Shown: piece by piece, positions 49,240-57,170 of the stretch
How positions within the stretch are numbered: the stretch's first letter is position 1
Layout: every line of letters starts with the position of its first letter
Assembly: GCA_902612005.1 (NCBI GenBank)
Contig: CACMCA010000005.1
Span: 1-64,000 of the forward strand
Length of the DNA: 64,000 bases
Reading direction: 5' to 3'
Source of the DNA: an uncultured Prochlorococcus sp.
GTDB lineage: Bacteria; Cyanobacteriota; Cyanobacteriia; PCC-6307; Cyanobiaceae
The notes under the pieces: model-generated
Told to the model about the DNA's origin: nothing
Databases searched by the model: none
What the model saw: the letters and a program-made list of their open reading frames with translations, nothing else
Made by a program: the position numbers and the translations under genes

Positions 49240-49381
49240 CTATCTGTGATGAGTGTGTTCATAAAAAAGTTTAGATTGTCTATCAATCAAAAAAGTTAGA
49301 ACGAGAATTATTAGCTATTAATTAATAAAAGATATTAATGAACCTAAAAATTAATATAAATTTCTTAGAAAAATAAATTTT

Positions 49382-49686
49382 GAAGCAGAGCACCCTTTCT
49401 ATTCACGTATAGAAGAATGGACTAATAAAGAGCACAATAAATATAGATTTACGACTGTTCAAGCTTTGGTTAATAGCGGTTGTCGAAATGATGAACATGT
49501 AACAGATAAAGATGTGAAAGAGGCCGCAGATTGCCTAAGAAAATTAGGCCATGATAAAAAGCAATACAGATTTGGGGGGGGGGGAGAAAAACTTATTATT
49601 GGTTTCATCCAGAATGGTCTATTGAGCAAAAGAAAAAGGAACCAAGACTCATAAAGTTGAAAGATAAAGGACATTATGAGATTTAG
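49382..49686 (+). pseudogene. VapE/VirE-like mobile-element protein C-terminus, frameshifted at 11-nt G run
   Basis: EAEHPFYSRIEEWTNKEHNKYRFTTVQALVNSGCRNDEHVTDKDVKEAADCLRKLGHDKKQYRF then frame change then RKTYYWFHPEWSIEQKKKEPRLIKLKDKGHYEI*. Confidence 0.5.
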
Positions 49687-49848
49687 TGCCTTATGAGTCT
49701 TGGCAGAATAATGTTTTTCCAAGATACCAAAAGAATGGATGCGACTTGGATTTAAAAGAATGTCTTATGTCTTATCTATATTCACTAAAAATAATCATCT
49801 ATTGGTGAAATAATTCTCAAATTAATTGATAACGAGTTTAAAGATAGA

Positions 49849-50223
49849 TTGTTTTTGTACAATAAAGTTCCAACATGTGGTTATTTTTTAGATTTTGTAA
49901 TTTACGATAAACTTACCAAAAAAGCTTTAGGGCTTGATCTTGACGGTAAACATTATTTTAGTTCTGATAATAATCTTTTCGATGAACATCTTGAGAGAAC
50001 TTATTCTCTTAAAAGAGCTGGTTGGAATGTTCAAAACATAAAATATTGGGATTGGTTTACAAATGATTGGATAGAACCAGAGGAAATAATATTAAAAAAT
50101 TTAAGAAATTACTTTGTTAAATATTTTGTAGAGAGTAGGAATATAAAAGAAGAATATAGTGGAAAAGATATTTCAAAAGAATTTAATGAAAATAATTTTT
50201 TATCAATCAATACTCTAGATTAA
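49849..50223 (+). CDS. PD-(D/E)XK-like nuclease domain protein, probably N-truncated
   Basis: GYFLDFVIYDKLTKKALGLDLDGKHYFSSDN...LERTYSLKRAGWNVQNIKYWDW. Confidence 0.5.
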   Translation: MFLYNKVPTCGYFLDFVIYDKLTKKALGLDLDGKHYFSSDNNLFDEHLERTYSLKRAGWNVQNIKYWDWFTNDWIEPEEIILKNLRNYFVKYFVESRNIKEEYSGKDISKEFNENNFLSINTLD

Positions 50224-50237
50224 TTCAAATTAAAAAT

Positions 50238-50651
50238 ATGAAAAAATTATCTTACTTCGTTCTTTTGTTCTTATCTTTAAATAATATCTTGTTTATGAAA
50301 TATTTGGAAGCAAATAATTTCACAGATGTAAAAATCATTAGTTGTTACGATGGTGATACATGTACTACATCCGAAGGAGAGAAAATTAGACTTGCATGTA
50401 TTGATACCCCAGAAATAAGAGGTAATGAAGTCAATCTAGAGAAAGCATTGTTTGCAAGAGATTACTTGAATTCTAAAGTAAAGGACAAATCCATAATTTT
50501 AAAACGAATTACTACTGATAGATATAATCGGACTGTTGGAGAACTTTATGCAGATAATATCAATATCCAAGAATTACTCTACAAAAAAGGACTTGCAAGA
50601 ATTTATAAAAAATATGCTTATCAATGTCCCTGGACAAATAAGTATATTTAA
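50238..50651 (+). CDS. secreted thermonuclease (SNase-like)
   Basis: Signal peptide; CYDGDTCTTSEGEKIRLACIDTPEIRG...DRYNRTVGELYADNINIQELLYKKGLA. Confidence 0.85.
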   Translation: MKKLSYFVLLFLSLNNILFMKYLEANNFTDVKIISCYDGDTCTTSEGEKIRLACIDTPEIRGNEVNLEKALFARDYLNSKVKDKSIILKRITTDRYNRTVGELYADNINIQELLYKKGLARIYKKYAYQCPWTNKYI

Positions 50652-50712
50652 ATTTATTGATAAAGTCTAAAAATAATTATTTATGCAAATAACTTTTTAT
50701 TTATTTCTAACT

Positions 50713-50930
50713 TTTTAAACTTTGCTTTCAAATTTCTCACTAAAAGAATCAAAAGCATTCTCTAACTCTTTTGTATTGAATCTTGAATAACTTTTTAAAT
50801 GTGTTTCCAGATCATATCCCATGGCATCAGCTATTTGCTTTGGTGCTCTATAAGTTCCATTTTTGTTGATCCTATTGTGAGCAACATAGGCGTATCTATG
50901 CCTGAAAGAATAAGGAGAAACGTCTTTCTC
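50713..50930 (-). pseudogene. tyrosine recombinase/integrase C-terminal fragment
   Basis: VSPYSFRHRYAYVAHNRINKNGTYRAPKQIADAMGYDLETHLKSYSRFNTKELENAFDSFSEKFESKV*; HxxR-type box and terminal Tyr context. Confidence 0.7.
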
Positions 50931-51007
50931 TTAACTCTTTACAAATAAAATCAACTTATAATCAATTGATGAATTTTGGATATAAGTTACGAATAAGCAA
51001 GCTCTAA
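50907..51007 (+). repeat. gene-end remnant, copy B of 48261..48361
   Basis: KNKEKRLSLNSLQIKSTYNQLMNFGYKLRISKL*. Confidence 0.65.
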
Positions 51008-51058
51008 TTTTCTTTTTGATTTAAAGTAATAATCATCAGAATCGCAAAGTAATAGTAA

Positions 51059-51346
51059 CTAATTATTTCTATTAAATTTATTATATTTTTTATTGTTGGG
51101 TCTGTCTCTTTTCTCAGCCTCGTTGACCCTTATCTCTCGTCCCATCCATTCAACATCTTGAAGATCATCAATGGCTATTTTCTCAGAACTTTGATCATTT
51201 AAATCTACAAATGCAAACCCTCTTTTTCTTCCTGTTTCCCTGTCGAGGGGTAAATAACATTTCTTGACTACTCCATAATTACTAAAAAGCGATTCAAGAT
51301 CTTCTACTTCAGTATCCCAAGATAAATTTCCAATAAAAATAGTCAT
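51059..51346 (-). CDS. RRM RNA-binding protein
   Basis: IFIGNLSWDTEVEDLESLF (RNP2) and RKRGFAFVDL (RNP1). Confidence 0.93.
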   Translation of the reverse strand: MTIFIGNLSWDTEVEDLESLFSNYGVVKKCYLPLDRETGRKRGFAFVDLNDQSSEKIAIDDLQDVEWMGREIRVNEAEKRDRPNNKKYNKFNRNN

Positions 51347-51505
51347 TTCTTTTTGTCCTTGTGTAATATTTTCGAATAGTTAGCAAGGACCAGCGATAAA
51401 AGACCAATGCAAGATACTACTTTATTTACAATAACTCTTGGTAGGTGAGATTCAGTATTAATAGACCTAACCGTTAATAAATAAGTTATTTGCCTCTTAT
51501 TTTAG

Positions 51506-51518
51506 ATCGACTGTCAAT
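51506..51518 (-). repeat. dyad element (copy 4), overlapping a stop codon
   Basis: atcgactgtcaat; last base pairs with TGA of 51518..51730. Confidence 0.75.
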
Positions 51519-51730
51519 CAATAAGCAGCGCCTCCTAAGTCCTCGAGTAATTCATTCTTCTCTCTTTTCTCATACCACTTATTTAAATCTTCATCACTTA
51601 CTGTTCTAAATAAAAATAAGGATATCTTTTCCAAATAATCAGCGATATAAATTCTTGAAATTGGGTTTAGAGAAACATAAATTATGGTAATTAAAACTAA
51701 TAAAAGCTCAACAAGGAGTATGCGTTTCAT
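51518..51730 (-). CDS. 70-aa membrane microprotein, paralogue of 38105..38320
   Basis: NPISRIYIADYLEKISLFLFRTVSDEDLNKWYEKREKNELL. Confidence 0.6.
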   Translation of the reverse strand: MKRILLVELLLVLITIIYVSLNPISRIYIADYLEKISLFLFRTVSDEDLNKWYEKREKNELLEDLGGAAY

Positions 51731-51738
51731 TCAGAAAT

Positions 51739-52308
51739 TTAAATTGAATTTCCTTTTTTGAGCTTTGACGAGGAATCATTTTCTGGAAAAATCTGTTTTA
51801 TATTTTCTGGAAAGAAAAACTCTAATTGCCTCCTTAAATCACCTTCATATAAATAGTCTTTTGTTGAGACTTTAAAAGTATCTCTTACTAATCGAACATT
51901 TATTTTTTCCTTTTTACCTGCCTCATTAATTCTTGATAAAACTAATTTAATTGGCTTATCTTTTGGTCCTTTTATGAGAGAAACAGCTTCATTTAGACCC
52001 ATTCCTTTAGTTGATTTGCCATCTATTTTTATGATTACATCATTTGGTTTAATGTCAGCTGAAGCAGCAGGTGAATCATTTATTACAGATTGAATAGTTA
52101 ATTCAGCATTATCACTATTAAGAAAAAGCCTTATTCCTATCCCAGATATTTCTTTATCTTTTTTGCGAGAAAATTGTTTATTAGTATTCACGCAACCTGC
52201 ATAATCTCGTGCTTCTAAACATTTCTTATGTAATTCATCAGATATTCCAGCATTAACCGTAGTAGGCAAAGCCAGGGCAGCTAGTAATGGGAGTAGTAAG
52301 CGTTTCAT
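51739..52308 (-). CDS. secreted PDZ-domain protein
   Basis: MKRLLLPLLAALALPTTVNA; GIGIRLFLNSDNAELTIQSVINDSPAASADIKPNDVIIKIDGKSTKGM. Confidence 0.85.
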   Translation of the reverse strand: MKRLLLPLLAALALPTTVNAGISDELHKKCLEARDYAGCVNTNKQFSRKKDKEISGIGIRLFLNSDNAELTIQSVINDSPAASADIKPNDVIIKIDGKSTKGMGLNEAVSLIKGPKDKPIKLVLSRINEAGKKEKINVRLVRDTFKVSTKDYLYEGDLRRQLEFFFPENIKQIFPENDSSSKLKKGNSI

Positions 52309-52721
52309 CTAGGAAGTATTCTATTTAATTCGGGATATTCAATTCTTAATTCTTCTATAAATGCATCAACGGTCTTTGATATCTCGTCAGTAGTATTCAA
52401 AATAGAATTTTTATATTTTAGATATTCGGAAACTTGAAATAATTTCATAGTTGATTTTGTTAAAAGTAATGTTGCAAGAGGAGATTTATCTGCCAATTTA
52501 GTTGAAGGAAAATATTTTATAGTTTCAGGATAAGTTTTTTCCATATCCTCAATATAGTCTTCTATCTTTTCATTTAATTCATCATATTTTGATGATAAAA
52601 ACTTTTTGGTATTTAAATATTCAAAACCTGCGAATAAAAAACCAATAGGAAAACTTAAAAATAATATTGAAAGAGAAAGCCTAAGAAGATTTTGGGAAAA
52701 TTTTTCCATAGAAATAATCAA
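52305..52721 (-). CDS. membrane-anchored hypothetical, overlaps PDZ gene start
   Basis: TM SLSILFLSFPIGFLFAGF; 4-nt overlap with downstream gene. Confidence 0.5.
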   Translation of the reverse strand: MIISMEKFSQNLLRLSLSILFLSFPIGFLFAGFEYLNTKKFLSSKYDELNEKIEDYIEDMEKTYPETIKYFPSTKLADKSPLATLLLTKSTMKLFQVSEYLKYKNSILNTTDEISKTVDAFIEELRIEYPELNRILPR

Positions 52722-52825
52722 TTTAATTTATTTAAAACATATCAAGGTTAAAAGTAAGTAAAGCATGTAATATTTTTGCTTTCTTCTTCTGATCTACTGA
52801 AATATTTAATTTTTATAATTTCTAT

Positions 52826-52875
52826 ATCGACTGTCAATCGTATTTAATATAGCGGTGCAATTAGTAAGCGTTTCA
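52826..52875 (-). repeat. dyad element (copy 5) plus orphan signal-peptide-start cassette
   Basis: atcgactgtcaatcgtatttaatatagcggtgcaattagtaagcgtttca. Confidence 0.65.
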
Positions 52876-53268
52876 ATTTTTATTGTTAACTAATCCATAG
52901 ATACATAAAAGAGGATTCACTATTAAAACAATCCAGAAAGGAGGAGGGGGTCCTCCATCAACAATTGTCCCAGCGTTAAAAGTATTAAATAGAGCTACTG
53001 CCAAAAAACAAAACATCAAAGCTAATTCACCTGATAAAACTTTTCTTAAGGAGGCTTTATCTTTAATGGAACTACAAATAATCAATAAAAAACCTATTCC
53101 TAAATTACTAGCAGCTACAACATCTGCAGTACCTCTAACAAGAAGCAATGTTTCACTTGAAGCGTTGCCTGCAATAGTTTCCACTGAAAAAATTAGTAGA
53201 GAAATAATTAACAACCCCAACAGGATATGAAGAACTCCAGTAGTTTTTAAAATATTTTTTAACTTCAT
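52873..53268 (-). CDS. four-TM hypothetical membrane protein
   Basis: Multiple hydrophobic segments. Confidence 0.6.
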   Translation of the reverse strand: MKLKNILKTTGVLHILLGLLIISLLIFSVETIAGNASSETLLLVRGTADVVAASNLGIGFLLIICSSIKDKASLRKVLSGELALMFCFLAVALFNTFNAGTIVDGGPPPPFWIVLIVNPLLCIYGLVNNKN

Positions 53269-53299
53269 AAAAAAAGGAGCTAATTGCCCCTTATTGTAG

Positions 53300-53312
53300 A
53301 TCGACTGTCAAT
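53300..53312 (-). repeat. dyad element (copy 6)
   Basis: atcgactgtcaat; then TACAAT, GGGGCAATTAGCTCC hairpin, T7, ATG 53268 on minus. Confidence 0.75.
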
Positions 53313-53323
53313 CTATTTATATT

Positions 53324-53473
53324 TTAATTCTCATCCACTAACTTTCCTCCATACTCTCTTGCAATTACATCTAAACACCTAAGAATATCCTTATTTTTTA
53401 ATAGATCTGTTTTCTCTAAATAATTAAGGAGAGTTCTTATTTGTTCAATAGTATTTTCTTCTAATTCCTTCAT
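53324..53473 (-). CDS. 49-aa hypothetical
   Basis: MKELEENTIEQIRTLLNYLEKTDLLKNKDILRCLDVIAREYGGKLVDEN. Confidence 0.45.
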   Translation of the reverse strand: MKELEENTIEQIRTLLNYLEKTDLLKNKDILRCLDVIAREYGGKLVDEN

Positions 53474-53476
53474 TAG

Positions 53477-53548
53477 TTTATCTCTATTAGCTCAATCATA
53501 TATCCATCAAGATCATCTACGAAAGCTAAAACTATTGATCTTGTTGCA
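53477..53548 (-). pseudogene. glyoxalase I-like C-terminal fragment
   Basis: TRSIVLAFVDDLDGYMIELIEIN* (glyoxalase-like DPDGxxIEL ending). Confidence 0.45.
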
Positions 53549-53714
53549 TTTGTTTTTTCTTTAGTCTTTCGTATTCAACATGCAGAACACCTAAACGCCA
53601 AGCATCTTTCAATCCTTTTACACCTCCCATTAGGAGTTTTGCATCTGAAGGTGAATGTGACTTCATGCTCAAGAAATCTTTTTGCCAAGATTTTTCATTC
53701 CATTTTTTAGTCAT
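53532..53714 (-). CDS. small hypothetical
   Basis: 60 aa ORF, basic. Confidence 0.35.
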   Translation of the reverse strand: MTKKWNEKSWQKDFLSMKSHSPSDAKLLMGGVKGLKDAWRLGVLHVEYERLKKKQMQQDQ

Positions 53715-53974
53715 TCAACTATCTCCAGTTTATAAACTATATCTTTACAGTTATTAGCTTTGTCCCATTCCCTAGCCCATTCTGTATCTAACATCTTTGC
53801 GAACTCTTCTAAACATGAAACTGTATAAAAGGAATGAGACTTGTGATCATTAATTTTTACTAAATCATAATCAAATACAATTCCATCTCCTTGTTCTTTT
53901 ACCCATTGATCAACAGTCTCTGCATAATCTTTAAAAGAGCAATCAAAGGTGCAAACGATAAATAACTTTTCCAT
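53711..53974 (-). CDS. hypothetical
   Basis: 87 aa ORF preceded by degenerate dyad/hairpin leader. Confidence 0.45.
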   Translation of the reverse strand: MEKLFIVCTFDCSFKDYAETVDQWVKEQGDGIVFDYDLVKINDHKSHSFYTVSCLEEFAKMLDTEWAREWDKANNCKDIVYKLEIVE

Positions 53975-54131
53975 AAAAAAGAGAATTTTATCCTTCCAAT
54001 TTTATATCTAATGTCAAATTAAATCTCACGCAAAACTTACTCAAATCAAGATTAATTAGTCCAAATACGGCAACATTTATTTTTATAAAAATACTGATAG
54101 CAAAATAAGTCTCAGTTATAGCTTAAATCTT

Positions 54132-54181
54132 GCGGGCGCTTTGGGAGCACTTGGTCGTAGGTTCGAATCCTGTTCCCCCTA
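54132..54181 (+). pseudogene. 3' fragment of tRNA-Pro (att-like)
   Basis: gcgggcgctttgggagcacttggtcgtaggttcgaatcctgttccccct vs tRNA-Pro 26882..26955. Confidence 0.9.
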
Positions 54182-54316
54182 CTCTAATAATCCAATTCCT
54201 TGACAGGTTCCCCAGCCTTTTTTTTATTAGTCAAAATATGACCACTCTATTTGTGGTCAAATTGGTTGTTAATTAAAAGGATGTTATTAAAATTATCTTA
54301 ATTACTTAGGAATCAA

Positions 54317-55909
54317 TTGGATAATGTCCTTCTTTTCATAACAGGTGTTTTATCTGGAATTATCGTTGGTTTTATAATTAGTCGTTCTTATTCCAAAAAA
54401 TCAAGAAGTAATGATGGAAGTAAAGAAAGTTTTCTAGAAGAAAATCTATTTAAAGCTGAAAAAAACCTAGAAGAAACTTTATTAGAGCTAAATAATCAAA
54501 AAAAAGAATTAAAAATTTATCAGCATAATACACAAGATTTAAGTGCAAAAGCTGCAATAAAAGAAACAGAATTAAAAGTAGTCTCGCAAGAAAAGATTAA
54601 GTTGGAGAATAATCAAATAGAATTTAAAAAAGATTTTGAATATCTCAGAAATCAAAAGGAATTACTGGGTATTGAAATTGGAGAATTGAAAGAACAAAAT
54701 AAATCACTTACTGAAGAATCAACCCGTATCGAATCTGAAAAAGAGAAATTAGAAGAGATTTGTCAAACGGCTATCAATGATAAAGAGAGCCTTAGAACGG
54801 AAAGGGAAAAACTCAATAATCAAATTGCTGAAATAAAAGAGCAATTAAAATCTCAACAAACGCAAACTAAATTTCTTGAGCAAGCCAAGGCTGATCTAGT
54901 AACACAATTTCGTGCACTAAGTGCAAAGATGCTTGAAGGATCAAAAGATGCGCTTTTAAAAAGGACAAAAGAAGAAGTAACAGAGCCTTTTACAAAACAA
55001 GTTGAAACTCTTCGAAAACAAGTTGAATTATTATCAAAAGATTCAACAGAAAAATTAAGTGCCTTAAGGGAAACAACAATTAATTTAGATAAAAAAAGTG
55101 ATGACGTTAAAGTTGCTGCAATGCAACTTACAAGTGCACTAAGATCACCAAATGTTAAGGGTAGATGGGGAGAAGTTAACTTAAAAAGAATTTTAGAATT
55201 TGTAGGACTTATTAATTATTGTGATTTTGATGAGCAAGTTAGTGTCGAAACTGAAGAGAGTAGATTAAGACCAGATTGTGTTATTAGTATTCCTGGATCA
55301 AGAAGATTAATAGTTGACTCAAAAGCACCTATAGAAAGTTATTTAGATGCTATAAAAGCAACTGATCAAAATCTCCAAGAGAAGGCAGTGGCGGATCATC
55401 TTAAAAAGGTTCGTAGTCATATTGATCAACTAGCTAAGAAGGATTACTCAAATCAATTAAGTGAGATCGGCGAAGTAGTTGATGGAGTGGTTTTATATAT
55501 TCCAGTTGAAGGGGCTCTATCCATGGCATTGGAGCGAGATCCTAATCTATTAGAATATGCATTCGAGAAAAATATAATTCTCACATTCCCTACAAGTCTC
55601 CTCGCAATACTTAAAGGATTTTCTATGACTATCCAAAAAGCTGAAATGACAAAAAATATTAATGAGATACAGCAAATGTCAACAGAACTTTATAAGAGAT
55701 TTTTAGTCTTTGTAGAAAAATTCTCTGACGTTGGTTTAAAAATTTCCAATTTGAATAAATCTTATAATGCTGCTCAAGGTTCTTATGAAAAGAGGCTATT
55801 ACCGCAAGCAAAACGTATCGCAGAATTATCGGGACAAAATAATGAATTTCTCCCTTTATCTGAAATAGATACAAACATAAAAGAATTTAAGTCCATTGAT
55901 AACAATTAA
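54317..55909 (+). CDS. rmuC: DNA recombination protein RmuC
   Basis: Coiled-coil N-terminus; NVKGRWGEVNLKRILE, RLRPDCVISIPGSRRLIVDSKAP. Confidence 0.93.
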   Translation: MDNVLLFITGVLSGIIVGFIISRSYSKKSRSNDGSKESFLEENLFKAEKNLEETLLELNNQKKELKIYQHNTQDLSAKAAIKETELKVVSQEKIKLENNQIEFKKDFEYLRNQKELLGIEIGELKEQNKSLTEESTRIESEKEKLEEICQTAINDKESLRTEREKLNNQIAEIKEQLKSQQTQTKFLEQAKADLVTQFRALSAKMLEGSKDALLKRTKEEVTEPFTKQVETLRKQVELLSKDSTEKLSALRETTINLDKKSDDVKVAAMQLTSALRSPNVKGRWGEVNLKRILEFVGLINYCDFDEQVSVETEESRLRPDCVISIPGSRRLIVDSKAPIESYLDAIKATDQNLQEKAVADHLKKVRSHIDQLAKKDYSNQLSEIGEVVDGVVLYIPVEGALSMALERDPNLLEYAFEKNIILTFPTSLLAILKGFSMTIQKAEMTKNINEIQQMSTELYKRFLVFVEKFSDVGLKISNLNKSYNAAQGSYEKRLLPQAKRIAELSGQNNEFLPLSEIDTNIKEFKSIDNN

Positions 55910-56095
55910 TATACTTTTCAAAGTCCATTTTTATAAATAAAAATTCAAATATTGCTCAAAAAATGTTCTCGTAAATAAATCAACAAATAGATTTTCTTAA
56001 AAGATGTCTTCAAGAGATAATTAAAAGTTACTCTCTTGCCCTTTAGAGCTGATAGATTTATTTCTATTGGCTCTTTTTTGGGAGTGTTTTTATAT

Positions 56096-56142
56096 ATTGA
56101 CAATCAATTTAAAATTGGGAGCAATTAGCTCCTTCTTTATTA
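56096..56142 (+). promoter_or_regulatory. dyad element variant + hairpin leader abutting ATG
   Basis: ATTGACAATCAATTTAAAATTGGGAGCAATTAGCTCCTTCTTTATTATG. Confidence 0.65.
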
Positions 56143-56417
56143 TGGATTTTTTTGATATTGTTTTTAATTATATTTTTAATTTAACTATTACAGTCATTAT
56201 TGGATTATTGCTTAATCGCATGTTGACAGCCTTAATAAGAATAGAAAAAACTCAAACTTTAGCTCTTGCCTATTTAATTAATCCTAATGCAATGCTAGAT
56301 GGAACAAGTAGCGATTTAGTAATTGAGAATGCATTAAAACAGTCGATGAATGCAAAAGGAGAAACCCAAAGAGCGGTTAAATTTTTAAAGAATCTAAAAG
56401 CACTTACGGATGTGTAG
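56142..56417 (+). CDS. single-TM hypothetical
   Basis: MDFFDIVFNYIFNLTITVIIGLLLNRMLTALIRIEKTQTLALAYLINPNA; start after leader element. Confidence 0.55.
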   Translation: MDFFDIVFNYIFNLTITVIIGLLLNRMLTALIRIEKTQTLALAYLINPNAMLDGTSSDLVIENALKQSMNAKGETQRAVKFLKNLKALTDV

Positions 56418-56433
56418 AAAATCTTATAGGTAT

Positions 56434-56482
56434 TGAATGCTTACTACCTGCACCGCCATATAAATATGATCGACAGTCGATC
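56434..56482 (+). repeat. orphan cassette plus perfect palindrome GATCGAC-A-GTCGATC
   Basis: tgaatgcttactacctgcaccgcc...gatcgacagtcgatc. Confidence 0.65.
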
Positions 56483-56613
56483 TTATTTAATTAAAGTCTG
56501 CTATAACCTAATTTTGTTGAAATACTTTGCTATGGTAAATTTCAATTTTTCGACACCACCGAATTAACAGGAGGAAGAATAAAAGATATGGACAACTTAG
56601 TTTTTTTTACAAT

Positions 56614-56654
56614 TGGCATGCAGGGGGCCAGCGGTTAGAGTCCGCTTGGCTCCA
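56614..56654 (+). pseudogene. 3' fragment of tRNA-Ala (att-like)
   Basis: tggcatgcagggggccagcggttagagtccgcttggctcca vs tRNA-Ala 28620..28692. Confidence 0.85.
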
Positions 56655-56834
56655 CTTAATTTGTATTCATAACGAAAGTTTTCAAAGTTCGTTTAGTAAT
56701 AAAATAACTTTTGCGCGTACTAATCCAAGCTTGTTTAAACAATTCTGCACCCAAAAAAGCGCTTATAAGTTTTTATTTTACGAAGGATTTTTATCAATTT
56801 CTGCGTTAATGATATATAGATATAAAGTATTTTT

Positions 56835-57161
56835 ATGAAAAATTTTTCATTTTTAATTTTGGCATTGACATTTTTTATTGCATTACCTTCTTATTCAAAT
56901 CCAACCGATGAGGCAAATAATAAATTTGGCAAAATGCGCAAACGTTTTGAAAGGATTGACACTGATGATGATGGACTTCTCTCAAAAGACGAAATGATTG
57001 AGGCTCACCGTAATCGAATAGATAAGATATTCTTGAAGTTTGATAAGGACGGTGATAGTAAATTGTCAAAAAAAGAATTACGCGCCGTTAGGAAGCAAAT
57101 GCAAAAAAAGATATACAAAACTCAAAAAAAGTTATATAAATTAGAGAATCTAAAATTTTAA
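56835..57161 (+). CDS. secreted EF-hand calcium-binding protein
   Basis: Signal peptide; loops DTDDDGLLSKDE and DKDGDSKLSKKE. Confidence 0.88.
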   Translation: MKNFSFLILALTFFIALPSYSNPTDEANNKFGKMRKRFERIDTDDDGLLSKDEMIEAHRNRIDKIFLKFDKDGDSKLSKKELRAVRKQMQKKIYKTQKKLYKLENLKF

Positions 57162-57170
57162 GGAAAGTCC

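Noticed and set aside
49459-49722. Minus ORF with poly-Pro from the G tract
   Set aside because: Antisense of the VapE-like remnant; no start context or family.
55659-55874. Minus 71-aa ORF
   Set aside because: Antisense within rmuC.
28509-56482. CRISPR array from repeated ATCGACTGTCAAT motifs
   Set aside because: Copies are kilobases apart, in both orientations, no regular spacers and no cas genes.
56875-57069. Minus 64-aa ORF
   Set aside because: Antisense to the EF-hand gene.
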